48,112 nt of DNA from Pseudomonadota bacterium (GTDB lineage Bacteria; Pseudomonadota; Gammaproteobacteria; Xanthomonadales; Xanthomonadaceae), in assembly GCA_023419315.1 (NCBI GenBank), contig JAEZYE010000031.1, forward strand, positions 1 through 48,112. Direction: 5' to 3'. Position numbers and translations under genes: made by a program. Below the pieces are notes generated by a model. That model did not search any database and had not been told where the DNA came from. It saw only the letters and a list, made by a program, of their open reading frames with translations. This document shows, in pieces, positions 9,134-17,569 of this stretch. How positions within the stretch are numbered: the stretch's first letter is position 1; each line of letters starts with the position of its first letter.

Positions 9134-10441
9134 TCAGCCCGCCGGGGCGAAATGCTTCTTCAGCCCCGTCCAGCACGCCTGGTAATCGCGCTGCCGATGC
9201 GCGGCCTCGACCGCCTGCCGGGTCGGGCGGATCACCGCGCGCGTTTCGAACATGAAGGCCATCGTGTCGCCGATGACATCCGGTCTGGCGAGGTCGGCCT
9301 GGCTGGCCTTCTCGAACGTCGTCGCATCCGGACCGTGGCCGGTCATCGAGTTGTGCAGCGATGCGCCGCCCGGCGAGAAGCCTTCGGCCTTCGCATCGTA
9401 TGCGCCATGCACCAGCCCCATGAACTCGCTGGCAATGTTGCGGTGGAACCACGGCGGCCGAAACGTATCCTGCGCCACCAGCCAGCGTGGCGGAAAGATC
9501 ACGAAATCGAGATTGCTGGTGCCCGGCGTATCGCTCGGCGAATGCAGCACGAGGAAGATCGACGGATCCGGATGGTCGTAACTGATCGATCCGATCGTGT
9601 TGAAGCGGCGCAGATCGTAGCGATACGGCGCGTAGTTGCCGTGCCAGGCCACCACGTCCAGCGGCGAGTGACCGATGGCCGCGCGCCACAGGTGTCCCTG
9701 GAACTTGGCGATCAGTTCGAAGCCGCCTTCGACATCTTCATAGGCCGCCACCGGGGTTTCGAAATCGCGCGGATTGGCCAGTCCGTTGGAACCGATCGGG
9801 CCAAGGTCCGGCAGGCGCAGCATCGCGCCGAAGTTCTCGCACACATAGCCGCGCGAGGCGCCGTCCGGCAGCATCACGCGGAAACGCACGCCGCGCGGGA
9901 TCACGGCAATCTGCTGGGGCTCGATCGCAATCACGCCCATTTCGGTGGCGAGGATCAGGCGACCCTGCTGCGGAACAATCAGCAGTTCGCCGTCCGCGTC
10001 GTAGAAGTAGCGGCCCTGCATGTCGCGGTTGGCCGCATACAGGTGGATGCCGACACCGTGCTGGCTTTCGGCCGAACCGTTGCCGGCCATCGTGTAGAGA
10101 CCCTCGACGAAATCCGTCGGCACTTCCGGCATCGGCAACGGATTCCAGCGCAGTTGATCCGGCGACACCGGACCCTCGCCGAACACGTTGTGGAAACGCG
10201 GCTGATCGAACCGCTCGAACGCACCGTGCATCGCAGCGGGTCGAATCCGGTACAGCCAGCTGCGCCGGTTCGCGTGGCGTGGCGCGGTGAATGCCGTGCC
10301 GGAGATCTGTTCCGCATACAGCCCATGCGCCACGCGCTGCGGCGAATTGCGGCCCAGCGGCAGGCTGCCTGCGACGGCTTCGGTCGCGAACTCGTTGCCG
10401 AAGCCGGTCTGATAGCCATCGCTGGCGGGAATCGGGGTCAT
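9134..10441 (-). CDS. hmgA: Homogentisate 1,2-dioxygenase
   Basis: The 435-residue product matches the family in length and sequence: Y-Q-T-G-F-G-N-E-F near the start, the middle segment with G-V-G-I-H-L-Y, and the C-terminal region F-R-P-P-W-F-H-R-N followed by E-F-M-G-L. The enzyme is iron-dependent and opens the homogentisate ring to 4-maleylacetoacetate in tyrosine/phenylalanine catabolism. It lies 38 bases downstream of hppD on the same strand, so its substrate is made by its operon partner. No maleylacetoacetate isomerase or fumarylacetoacetase gene is seen in this window. Confidence 0.95.
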   Translation of the reverse strand: MTPIPASDGYQTGFGNEFATEAVAGSLPLGRNSPQRVAHGLYAEQISGTAFTAPRHANRRSWLYRIRPAAMHGAFERFDQPRFHNVFGEGPVSPDQLRWNPLPMPEVPTDFVEGLYTMAGNGSAESQHGVGIHLYAANRDMQGRYFYDADGELLIVPQQGRLILATEMGVIAIEPQQIAVIPRGVRFRVMLPDGASRGYVCENFGAMLRLPDLGPIGSNGLANPRDFETPVAAYEDVEGGFELIAKFQGHLWRAAIGHSPLDVVAWHGNYAPYRYDLRRFNTIGSISYDHPDPSIFLVLHSPSDTPGTSNLDFVIFPPRWLVAQDTFRPPWFHRNIASEFMGLVHGAYDAKAEGFSPGGASLHNSMTGHGPDATTFEKASQADLARPDVIGDTMAFMFETRAVIRPTRQAVEAAHRQRDYQACWTGLKKHFAPAG

Positions 10442-10479
10442 CGTGGAATCCGTTCGGCTGCGGAAGCGGGCAAGGAACC

Positions 10480-11574
10480 TTACAGCACGCCGCGACGCAT
10501 CTGGTCGCGCTCGATGCTTTCGAACAGCGCCTGGAAGTTGCCTTCGCCGAAACCTTCGTTGCCCTTGCGCTGGATGATCTCGAAGAAGATCGGCCCGATC
10601 GCGTTCTGGGTGAAGATCTGCAGCAGCTTGCGCTGGTGCGTTTCCGGATCGGCGTCGATCAGGATGCGGTTCTTCTGCAGGCGGGCGACGTCCTCGCCAT
10701 GGTCAGGCACACGCTGGTCGATCACATCGAAGTAGGTGTCCGGCGTGTCGAGGAACTCGATGCCGGCTTCACGCATGGCCTCCACGGTTTCGTAGATGTC
10801 GTCGGTGAAGCAGGCAATGTGCTGGATGCCTTCGCCGTTGTAGGCGTCGAGGTATTCGTTGATCTGCGACTTGGGATCGGACGATTCATTCAGCGGGATG
10901 CGCACGATGCCGTCCGGTGCGGTCATCGCCTTGGACAGCAGGCCGGTCTTGGCACCCTTGATGTCGAAGTAGCGGATCTCGCGGAAATTGAACAGGCGCT
11001 CGTAATAGTCCGACCAGCGCGCCATGTTGCCGAAGTACAGATTGTGGGTGAGGTGGTCGATGAAGGTCAGGCCGAATCCCTTCGGATTCTGCTCGGCGCC
11101 CTGCACCGGCAGATAGTCGCCGTCGTAGATCGAGCCCGCATCGCCGTAGCGATCGACCAGGTAGAGCATGCAATCGCCGATGCCCTTCACCACCGGTGCG
11201 CTCACCGCGCGCGATTCGGGCTTGTGTTCGACCGCTTCGCCGCCGTTGGCCAGCACCGTATCGAACACCAGGTCCGCCGGCTTGCCGAAACGGATCGCGA
11301 AGCCGCAGGCGCACGGACCGTGCAGGCGCGCGAAGTCGGCGGCGAAGGAGTCCGGATCCTCGTTCACCAGGAAGTTGACGCCGCCCTGCCGGTACACCGT
11401 GATCGGGCGCGACTTGTGGTGCAGGACCGCGGTGAATCCCAGCCGGCGGAAATAGTCATGCAAGGCTTCGCCCTGGCCGTCCGGCGCGGCGAATTCCACG
11501 AACTCGAAGCCGTCGATCCCCATCGGGTTTTCGAAGGTGGTGACCTGCATGCCAAGGTTGGGTTGTGCGTTCAT
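10480..11574 (-). CDS. hppD: 4-hydroxyphenylpyruvate dioxygenase
   Basis: The 364-residue product has the two-lobe VOC fold of HPPD. The C-terminal lobe carries H-I-A-C-F-T-D-D-I and P-I-F-F-E-I-I-Q-R-K-G-N-E-G-F-G-E-G-N-F, which contribute iron-binding His and Glu. It converts 4-hydroxyphenylpyruvate to homogentisate. ATG 11574 is preceded by GAGG at good spacing. A well-formed promoter lies just upstream with a MarR-type palindrome inside its spacer, so expression is probably controlled by the divergent marR gene. First gene of the hppD-hmgA operon. Confidence 0.95.
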   Translation of the reverse strand: MNAQPNLGMQVTTFENPMGIDGFEFVEFAAPDGQGEALHDYFRRLGFTAVLHHKSRPITVYRQGGVNFLVNEDPDSFAADFARLHGPCACGFAIRFGKPADLVFDTVLANGGEAVEHKPESRAVSAPVVKGIGDCMLYLVDRYGDAGSIYDGDYLPVQGAEQNPKGFGLTFIDHLTHNLYFGNMARWSDYYERLFNFREIRYFDIKGAKTGLLSKAMTAPDGIVRIPLNESSDPKSQINEYLDAYNGEGIQHIACFTDDIYETVEAMREAGIEFLDTPDTYFDVIDQRVPDHGEDVARLQKNRILIDADPETHQRKLLQIFTQNAIGPIFFEIIQRKGNEGFGEGNFQALFESIERDQMRRGVL

Positions 11575-11591
11575 GTTGCGCCTCGCTAGGC

Positions 11592-11620
11592 TTGCAAAGG
11601 GACAGCCTGCTTTATAGTTT
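11592..11620 (+). promoter_or_regulatory. Predicted promoter of the marR gene
   Basis: TTGCAA (11592-11597), a 17-base spacer and TAGTTT (11615-11620) form a moderate sigma-70 promoter on the plus strand. Its -10 box overlaps the left arm of the palindrome at 11615-11632, so the regulator could repress its own gene. Confidence 0.5.
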
Positions 11621-11639
11621 CACCTGAAACTAGCTGCAA
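11611..11639 (-). promoter_or_regulatory. Predicted sigma-70 promoter of hppD-hmgA
   Basis: Reading the minus strand, TTGCAG (11639-11634) is followed by exactly 17 bases and TATAAA (11616-11611). This predicts transcription starting near 11604 and a leader of about 30 bases before the hppD ATG. The operator palindrome fills the spacer. Confidence 0.7.
11615..11632. promoter_or_regulatory. Operator-like palindrome between hppD and marR
   Basis: TAGTTTCACCTGAAACTA is a perfect inverted repeat with 8-base arms around a central CC. The size and symmetry suit a MarR dimer. It sits inside the hppD promoter spacer and over the marR -10 box. Confidence 0.75.
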
Positions 11640-11673
11640 GCTGCACCGCGCCATTTCACCTGCCGGCTATCCG

Positions 11674-12222
11674 ATGAACGACCCGAACCCCGTCCCGCCC
11701 GCCGATTCGGCGCCCGATCCGCATGCCGACCACGGCCATGCCGTCCTCGAACTGGAGCGCTTCCTGCCCTACCGGCTGAGCGTGCTGTCCAACCGCGTCA
11801 GCCAGACGATTGCCCATCTGTACGACCAGCGCTTCGGCCTGGCGATCACCGAGTGGCGTGTCATGGCGGTGCTGGGCCGATATTCCGGGCTGTCGGCTGG
11901 CGAGGTCGCGGAGCGGACGGCGATGGACAAGGTCGCCGTCAGCCGCGCCGTGGCCAAGCTGCTCGAACGCGGCCTGATCGAACGCGACACGCATGGCAAT
12001 GATCGCCGGCGTTCGGTGCTTGCCCTTTCGGAGGTCGGCTATTCGGTCTATGACGAAGTCGCGCCGATGACGCTGGAATGCGAACGCCGCCTGCTCGAGG
12101 AACTCAGCGCCGAGGAAAAGGCGCAACTGATCGTGCTGATCGACAAGCTGTCCAACGGCATCGAGCGCATGACCGTCGATGCCTGGCGCAGCGGTCCGCA
12201 GGGTTCCGGTCCGGTGCGCTGA
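11674..12222 (+). CDS. MarR-family transcriptional regulator (likely of hppD-hmgA)
   Basis: The 182-residue protein has a winged-helix DNA-binding domain (about residues 55-125) with A-E-R-T-A-M-D-K-V-A-V-S-R-A-V as recognition helix and D-R-R-R as wing tip, framed by dimerisation helices. It is divergently transcribed from hppD, with a perfect palindrome between the genes, so it most likely represses hppD-hmgA and itself, perhaps released by an aromatic acid. This regulatory role is inferred from position; the ligand is unknown. There is no clear Shine-Dalgarno before ATG 11674. Confidence 0.85.
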   Translation: MNDPNPVPPADSAPDPHADHGHAVLELERFLPYRLSVLSNRVSQTIAHLYDQRFGLAITEWRVMAVLGRYSGLSAGEVAERTAMDKVAVSRAVAKLLERGLIERDTHGNDRRRSVLALSEVGYSVYDEVAPMTLECERRLLEELSAEEKAQLIVLIDKLSNGIERMTVDAWRSGPQGSGPVR

Positions 12223-12237
12223 CCGCGCGAAGTCCGC

Positions 12238-12268
12238 AAAAAAAGGCGGCCCTGAGGCCGCCTTTTTT
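12238..12268. terminator. Bidirectional rho-independent terminator
   Basis: A run of seven A, GGCGGCC, loop CTGA, GGCCGCC and six T form a stem that works on both strands. It separates the convergent marR gene and the POT transporter gene. Confidence 0.92.
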
Positions 12269-12293
12269 GTGTCTCGGGTCGTACCCAAGCTGC

Positions 12294-13799
12294 TTACTTC
12301 ACGCCGTGCATCAGCTTCTGCACCAGCGGCGCGATCAGGAACAACAGCACGCCCGGAATCACCAGCGCCCAGAAACCGAACGTATAGCCGGACAGCGCGG
12401 ATTCGACGTTCATGCCGGTTTCGCCGCTGACGTGGCTGGCGAAAATGCCCGACAGGTTGTTGCCGATGCCGGTGGACAGGAACCAGCCGCCCATGCCAAA
12501 ACCAACCAGGCGCACCGGCGCCAGCTTGGTCACCATCGACAGGCCGATCGGCGACAGGCACAACTCGCCGATGGACTGGATCCAGTACACCGCGAACAAC
12601 GTCCAGAACGGAATCTTCAGCGACTGCGGATCGACCAGGCTGGAAAGGGCGAACATCAGCAGCAGGAAGGCCAGGCCGTTGAAGATCAGGCCCAGGCCGA
12701 ACTTGCGCGGAATCGAAGGATTGCGCGTGCCCATCTTTACCCAGATCCACGCGATGATCGGCGCCAGCGTGATGATCGCGATGGAGTTCACCGACTGGAA
12801 CCAGCCGACCGGGAAAATCCAGCCACCGAAATCGCGGTTGACGATCTTCTCGGCGAGGAAGCTGAAGGAACTGCCCGCCTGTTCGAAGAAGCACCAGAAC
12901 AGCACGTTGAACGCGAAGATGATCAGCATCGCGATGACCATGTCGCGCTGCTTCGGTCCATTGCGGATGCCTTCAACCAGCAGGAGGATCGCAAGGCCGA
13001 TGAACATCGCCGTCAGCACCCACTGCAGCGAATCCGCACCGAGGCTCAGCAGCAGGTAGAACACCGGAATGGCGATGACGGCGCACACCGCCGTCACCAG
13101 CAGGCGGCCCATGCTTTCACCACCGGCCGGCGGCGTGCCGATGCCTTTGAGCTGGCTGCGGCCGAACCAGAACCACACCAGGCTGACGAGCATGCCCACG
13201 CCCGACGCGATGAACACCACCTTGTAGGCCGGCATGGTTTCGCTGCCGAACACTTTCTCCGCCAGCCAGCCGGTGAGCAGCGGCGACAGCATCGCGCCCA
13301 GGTTGATGCCCATGTAGAACAGGGTGAAGCCGGAATCGCGGCGCTCGTCACCCACGCTGTACAGCTTGCCGACCATGGTCGAGATGTTCGGCTTGAACAG
13401 GCCATTGCCCGCGATGATCGTCGCCAGCCCCAGCTTGAAGACCTCCTGGCTGGGAATCGAGATCATGAAAAGGCCGGCCGCCATGATCACCGCGCCCAGC
13501 AGGATCGAACGCTGGTAGCCGATGACGCGATCCGCCACATAGCCGCCGAAGATGGCGGCGGCGTACACCAGCGCCAGATAGGCGCCGTACAACTGGTTGG
13601 CCGGGGTTTCGCCCGTGCCGCTGCCGCCATAGAACTGCGCCACGATATACAGCACCAGCGCCCAACGGATTCCGTAGAACGCGAAGCGCTCCCAGAACTC
13701 GGTCATGAACAGCATCCACAGCGGGCGTGGATGGCCCAGAGTCTGCGCGAATTCCGGGATCGGCTGCCCCGGAGTCTGTGTATCGACGGCACCGCTCAT
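12294..13799 (-). CDS. POT-family proton-coupled oligopeptide transporter
   Basis: The 501-residue product has about 14 hydrophobic helices and the POT signature E-F-W-E-R-F in the first helix (ExxERF, proton coupling and peptide binding), followed by G-G-Y-V-A-D-R-V-I-G. Such proteins import di- and tripeptides with protons. I chose ATG 13799 because AGGGGGAG lies just upstream; an in-frame extension to 13841 has no ribosome site. It lies downstream of kynA on the same strand, so peptide uptake and tryptophan degradation may be linked, though a 168-base gap separates them. Confidence 0.9.
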   Translation of the reverse strand: MSGAVDTQTPGQPIPEFAQTLGHPRPLWMLFMTEFWERFAFYGIRWALVLYIVAQFYGGSGTGETPANQLYGAYLALVYAAAIFGGYVADRVIGYQRSILLGAVIMAAGLFMISIPSQEVFKLGLATIIAGNGLFKPNISTMVGKLYSVGDERRDSGFTLFYMGINLGAMLSPLLTGWLAEKVFGSETMPAYKVVFIASGVGMLVSLVWFWFGRSQLKGIGTPPAGGESMGRLLVTAVCAVIAIPVFYLLLSLGADSLQWVLTAMFIGLAILLLVEGIRNGPKQRDMVIAMLIIFAFNVLFWCFFEQAGSSFSFLAEKIVNRDFGGWIFPVGWFQSVNSIAIITLAPIIAWIWVKMGTRNPSIPRKFGLGLIFNGLAFLLLMFALSSLVDPQSLKIPFWTLFAVYWIQSIGELCLSPIGLSMVTKLAPVRLVGFGMGGWFLSTGIGNNLSGIFASHVSGETGMNVESALSGYTFGFWALVIPGVLLFLIAPLVQKLMHGVK

Positions 13800-13967
13800 G
13801 CGGGCTCCCCCTTTGTGGTTCAAGTGAAAAAAACCGCGCAAATCACGCGGGACGCGGGAGGATCACCGACGCGCCCGGCGTCCGTCAACGCGCGCATTCT
13901 GAATACGGCCGCCGCCAAAGCGCCGAAAACAGCAGCAAATCCGCCGAAGCGGCTACGCCTGGTTGCG

Positions 13968-14837
13968 CTATTCGCCGCCCGGCTTGCCGTCGATCGAGGT
14001 GCGGACCTCGAACAGTTCGGGGAAGAAGGACAGCTCCAGCGCCTGCTTCAGGAAGCCGACGCCGCTGGACCCGCCCGTGCCGCGCTTGAAGCCGATGATG
14101 CGCATGACCGTGCGCATGTGGCGGAAACGCCAGAGCTGGAACTGGCTTTCCAGATCCACCAGATCTTCGCAGAGCGAGTACTCCCGCCAGAACTGATCGG
14201 TGTCTTCGTAGATGCGTTCGAAGACCGGCAGCAGCGCCGGGTCCGAGACATGCGGCAGGCGCCATTCGCGGTCCAGGTGATGCGCCGGCACCGCATGGCC
14301 GAAGCGCGCCAGGTAGCGCAGGAACTCCTCGTACAGGCTGGGTGCGTCGAGCACCTTCTGCAGCGCTTCCTGTCCGAGCGGGTCATGTGCGAAGACCTTC
14401 AGCATCGCGGCGTTCTTGTTGCCCAGCAGGAACTCGATGGTCCGGTACTGCAGCGACTGGAAGCCGGACGACGGCCCGAGCAGATCGCGGAAACCCATGT
14501 ATTCGGAGGGCGTCAGCGTTTCCAGCACCGACCATTGTTCGGTGAGCTGGCGCAGGACCTGCTTGGCCCGCGCAAGCACCTTGCGGCATTGCCAGACTTC
14601 ATCGCGGCGCAGGTGCACGATCGCCGCGCCCAGCTCGTGGATCATCAACTTCATCCACAGCTCGGACACCTGGTGCTGCACGATGAACAGCATTTCGTCG
14701 TGGTGCAGTGGATCGGACACCGGCTGCTGCGCGCTGAGCAGGCGATCCAGGCGGAGATAGCCGCCGTAGGTCAGGCGACCATCCAGATCGGTGTGGATAC
14801 CTGCTTCCAGCGCGCGCTGGTTCTTGTCGACGGTCAT
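13968..14837 (-). CDS. kynA: Tryptophan 2,3-dioxygenase
   Basis: The 289-residue product matches the heme-dependent TDO family: T-Y-G-G-Y-L near the N-terminus, H-D-E-M-L-F-I-V-Q-H-Q-V-S-E-L-W, F-R-D-L-L-G-P-S-S-G-F-Q-S-x-Q-Y-R, and the C-terminal G-T-G-G-S-S-G-V loop. It oxidises L-tryptophan to N-formylkynurenine, the first step of the kynurenine pathway. ATG 14837 is set by GGAGGAAATC just upstream, which is itself within the longer open frame starting at 14849. No other kynurenine-pathway gene is in the window. Confidence 0.95.
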   Translation of the reverse strand: MTVDKNQRALEAGIHTDLDGRLTYGGYLRLDRLLSAQQPVSDPLHHDEMLFIVQHQVSELWMKLMIHELGAAIVHLRRDEVWQCRKVLARAKQVLRQLTEQWSVLETLTPSEYMGFRDLLGPSSGFQSLQYRTIEFLLGNKNAAMLKVFAHDPLGQEALQKVLDAPSLYEEFLRYLARFGHAVPAHHLDREWRLPHVSDPALLPVFERIYEDTDQFWREYSLCEDLVDLESQFQLWRFRHMRTVMRIIGFKRGTGGSSGVGFLKQALELSFFPELFEVRTSIDGKPGGE

Positions 14838-15075
14838 GATTTCCTCCATCGGGCGATTCTATCCAAGTCGCCTGCGTGCCCCGTCGAAACCGGTTACAGC
14901 GCGCATCCGGTGTATGCGCCTGTCCGCCGCATGCCTTCGCCGATTCCAGCAAAGCGCTTGAATACACAGGGAAAAGCCCGCCGGTTGCTGCACCGCAGGA
15001 CAGGGGATCGCGACCGGTTCTTTAACATGGGCGGCTTACCATGCACGCAAAACCTGCAAAGAGTGACTCTCCGGC

Positions 15076-16155
15076 ATGACTATCGCCGCCAAGTTCGAAA
15101 TCGAATTCCTCCAGTATCTCGGCCCGGACGGCACGCTCGTCCGCGACGACCTGCCCGAAGCCGGGCGTGACATCGCCCGTCTGCGCGAACTGTTCAAGCA
15201 GATGCTGTTCGTGCGCACGTTCGACACGAAGGCCATCGCCCTGCAGCGCACGGGCAAGCTGGGTACCTACGCCTCGTGCCTGGGCCACGAAGCCACGCAC
15301 GTGGGCATCGGCGCGTCGATGAAGCCCGGTGACGTGTTCGCGCCCAGCTACCGCGAGTACGGTGCGCAGTTCATGCGCGGCGTGCAGCCGCGCGACGTCC
15401 TGATGTACTGGGGCGGCGACGAGCGCGGCAACGACTTCCAGGCCGAGACCGCACGCCGCGATTTCGCCTGGTGCGTGCCGATCTCCACGCAATGCCTGCA
15501 CGGCGCCGGTGCGGCGCTCGCATTCAAGCTGCGCGGCGAACCGCACATCGCGGTGGCGACCTGCGGTGACGGTGGATCGTCGAAGACCGACTTCTACGCG
15601 GCACTCAACTCGGCCGGCGCCTACGAACTGCCGCTGGTGCTGTGCGTGGTCAACAACGGCTGGGCCATTTCGGTGCCGCGCAAGGCGCAGACCGGCGCGC
15701 AGACGCTGGCGCAGAAGGGCCTGGCGGGCGGCCTGCACTGCCTGCAGGTCGACGGCAACGATTTGATCGCCGTGCTGGAAGCCATGCGCCGCGCCGCCGA
15801 ACGTGGCCGCAAGGGCCAAGGTGGCACGGTGATCGAATTCGTCACCTATCGCCTGTCCGATCACACGACCGCCGATGACGCGCGCCGCTATCGCGACGAG
15901 GCTGAAGTGAAGTCCGCGTGGGAGCGCGAGCCGATGACGCGACTGCGCACCTGGCTGACCGCACAGGGCGCGTGGAGCGAAGCCGAGGAAGCCGCCTGGA
16001 AAGAGGAATGCGGCGCGCGCGTGGACGAAGAAGTGAATGCCTACCTCAATACGCCGGTGCAACCGGTCGAGGCCATGTTCGATTACCTGTACGCCGATCC
16101 GCCGCCGGAACTGCTCGCGCAACGCGCGGCGGCGATCGCCGCGGAGGGCCGCTGA
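15076..16155 (+). CDS. 2-oxo-acid dehydrogenase E1 component, alpha subunit
   Basis: The 359-residue product has the thiamine-pyrophosphate motif G-D-G-G-S-S-K-T-D at about residue 170, ending in V-V-N-N-G-W about 30 residues later, as in alpha subunits of pyruvate and branched-chain 2-oxo-acid dehydrogenases. With the beta subunit it decarboxylates a 2-oxo acid and transfers the acyl group to E2 lipoate. The substrate (pyruvate or branched-chain) cannot be fixed from the sequence alone. First gene of a tightly coupled operon: its TGA overlaps the E1-beta ATG. Confidence 0.92.
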   Translation: MTIAAKFEIEFLQYLGPDGTLVRDDLPEAGRDIARLRELFKQMLFVRTFDTKAIALQRTGKLGTYASCLGHEATHVGIGASMKPGDVFAPSYREYGAQFMRGVQPRDVLMYWGGDERGNDFQAETARRDFAWCVPISTQCLHGAGAALAFKLRGEPHIAVATCGDGGSSKTDFYAALNSAGAYELPLVLCVVNNGWAISVPRKAQTGAQTLAQKGLAGGLHCLQVDGNDLIAVLEAMRRAAERGRKGQGGTVIEFVTYRLSDHTTADDARRYRDEAEVKSAWEREPMTRLRTWLTAQGAWSEAEEAAWKEECGARVDEEVNAYLNTPVQPVEAMFDYLYADPPPELLAQRAAAIAAEGR

Positions 16156-17198
16156 TGAGCACCGTGATGGAAAAGAAGACTGCAACCCCGGCCGCGCCTG
16201 TGGCCACCCCGAGCACGCCGACCGCGATCACGCTGATCGAAGCGATCACCCAGGCGCTGGCGTGGGAAATCGAGCATGACGATTCGGTCCTCGTGCTCGG
16301 CGAGGACGTCGGCGTCAACGGCGGCGTGTTCCGCGCCACTGCCGGCCTGCAACAGCGCTTCGGCGCCGAGCGCGTGCTGGATACGCCGCTGGATGAAACC
16401 ACCATCGCCGGCCTCACCGTCGGCCTCGCCGCACAAGGCATGAAGCCCGTCGCCGAAGCCCAGTTCGATGGCTTCGTGTATCCGATGGTCGATCACATCA
16501 TCTGCCACGCTGCCCGCCTGCGTTACCGCACGCGCGGCCGCCTGCACTGCCCGATGGTGCTGCGCGTGCCGTGGGGCGGCGGCATCCGCGCGCCCGAACA
16601 CCACAGCGAAGCCAACGAAGCCATCTTCACCAACGTGCCGGGATTGCGCGTGGTGATGCCGTCTTCGCCGCAGCGCGCCTACGGCCTGCTGCTGGCGGCG
16701 ATCCGCGATCCGGATCCGGTCATCTACATGGAACCCAAGCGCATCTACCGCCAGTACAAGGAAGTGGTGCCCGACGACGGCGAAGCGCTGCCGCTGGACG
16801 TGTGCTTCGTCCTGCGCGACGGCACCGACGTGACCCTGGTGACATGGGGCGCGCAGGTGAAGGAAGCGCTGGAAGCGGCCGACAGACTTGCCGCCGAAGG
16901 CGTCAGCGCCGAAGTCATCGACGTGGCGACGCTGCGGCCGCTGGACTTCGACACGATCGCCGAATCGGTGCGCAAGACCGGACGCTGCGTCATCGTGCAT
17001 GAAGCGCCGCGCACGGCGGGCTTCGGTGCGGAAATCGCCGCGCGCCTGGCCGAGCAGTCGATGTACGACCTGCTCGCTCCGGTGGAGCGCGTAACCGGTT
17101 ACGACACGCACATCCCGCTGTTCCGGCTGGAAATGAAATACCTGCCGAGCGTCGAGAAAATCGTCGCGGCGGCAAAGCGGACCCTGGCCAACGGCTGA
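16155..17198 (+). CDS. 2-oxo-acid dehydrogenase E1 component, beta subunit
   Basis: The 347-residue product has the E1-beta features L-G-E-D-V-G-V-N-G-G-V-F near residue 50, the central P-x-G-G-G-I-R-A-P-E-H-H-S segment, and the transketolase C-terminal domain with H-E-A-P-R-T-A-G-F-G-A-E-I. The first 23 or so residues are a Pro/Ala/Thr-rich extension. It completes the E1 heterotetramer with the upstream gene. Start is fixed by the TGATG overlap at 16153-16157, and its own stop overlaps the SH3 gene start in the same way. Confidence 0.93.
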   Translation: MSTVMEKKTATPAAPVATPSTPTAITLIEAITQALAWEIEHDDSVLVLGEDVGVNGGVFRATAGLQQRFGAERVLDTPLDETTIAGLTVGLAAQGMKPVAEAQFDGFVYPMVDHIICHAARLRYRTRGRLHCPMVLRVPWGGGIRAPEHHSEANEAIFTNVPGLRVVMPSSPQRAYGLLLAAIRDPDPVIYMEPKRIYRQYKEVVPDDGEALPLDVCFVLRDGTDVTLVTWGAQVKEALEAADRLAAEGVSAEVIDVATLRPLDFDTIAESVRKTGRCVIVHEAPRTAGFGAEIAARLAEQSMYDLLAPVERVTGYDTHIPLFRLEMKYLPSVEKIVAAAKRTLANG

Positions 17199-17569
17199 TG
17201 CAGGCGCGCGCCGTCCGCGACTACCGCACGCAGTACGCGAACCCGATCCGGTTCGCGCGCGGCGATACGGTGATGCTCGGCGCGCGCGACACCGAATGGC
17301 CGGCCTTCGCGTGGACGACCACCGGCGACGGCAACGCAGGCTGGGCCCCCGTGGCGTGGCTGCAACCGGATGAGGACGGTCGGCATGCGACCGCGTTGCA
17401 GGACTACTCCGCGCAGGAACTCGACGTGCAGGCCGGCGACACGCTGGCGCTGCTGCACGAACTGGGCGACTGGTGGTGGTGCCGGCACGCCGACGGCCGC
17501 AGCGGCTGGCTGCCCGCGCGGGACCTGGCATTGATCAACGAAACGACTTCCGAAGAGAACTACGAATGA
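17198..17569 (+). CDS. Two-SH3-domain protein inside the dehydrogenase operon
   Basis: The 123-residue product consists of two SH3-like repeats: residues about 1-60 (A-R-A-V-R-D-Y ... G-W-A-P-V-A-W-L) and 65-115 (A-L-Q-D-Y-S-A-Q-E-L ... G-D-W-W-W-C ... G-W-L-P-A-R-D-L). The A-L-x-D-Y and W-W ... G-W-L-P patterns are eukaryotic-like SH3 rather than bacterial SH3b. There is no signal peptide, so it acts in the cytoplasm. Its start overlaps the E1-beta stop and its stop overlaps the E2 start, so it is probably made together with the complex. Role unknown; a scaffold or assembly factor binding the Pro-rich E1-beta extension or E2 linkers is my inference. Confidence 0.8.
   Translation: MQARAVRDYRTQYANPIRFARGDTVMLGARDTEWPAFAWTTTGDGNAGWAPVAWLQPDEDGRHATALQDYSAQELDVQAGDTLALLHELGDWWWCRHADGRSGWLPARDLALINETTSEENYE

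Noticed and set aside
7658..10735. A 1025-codon plus-strand frame across the lipoprotein, hmgA and hppD region
   Set aside because: It is antisense to several well-supported genes and is low-complexity Arg/Gly/Ala-rich; typical of GC-rich shadow frames.
13941..13952. CCGC/GCGG hairpin after kynA as a terminator
   Set aside because: Only four base pairs and no T-run; it could occur by chance in this GC-rich sequence, so read-through into the POT gene is not excluded.
12078..15170. A 1030-codon plus-strand frame antisense to the POT transporter and kynA
   Set aside because: It crosses a strong terminator and two intergenic gaps, and its product is a Gln/His/Arg-rich composition artefact.
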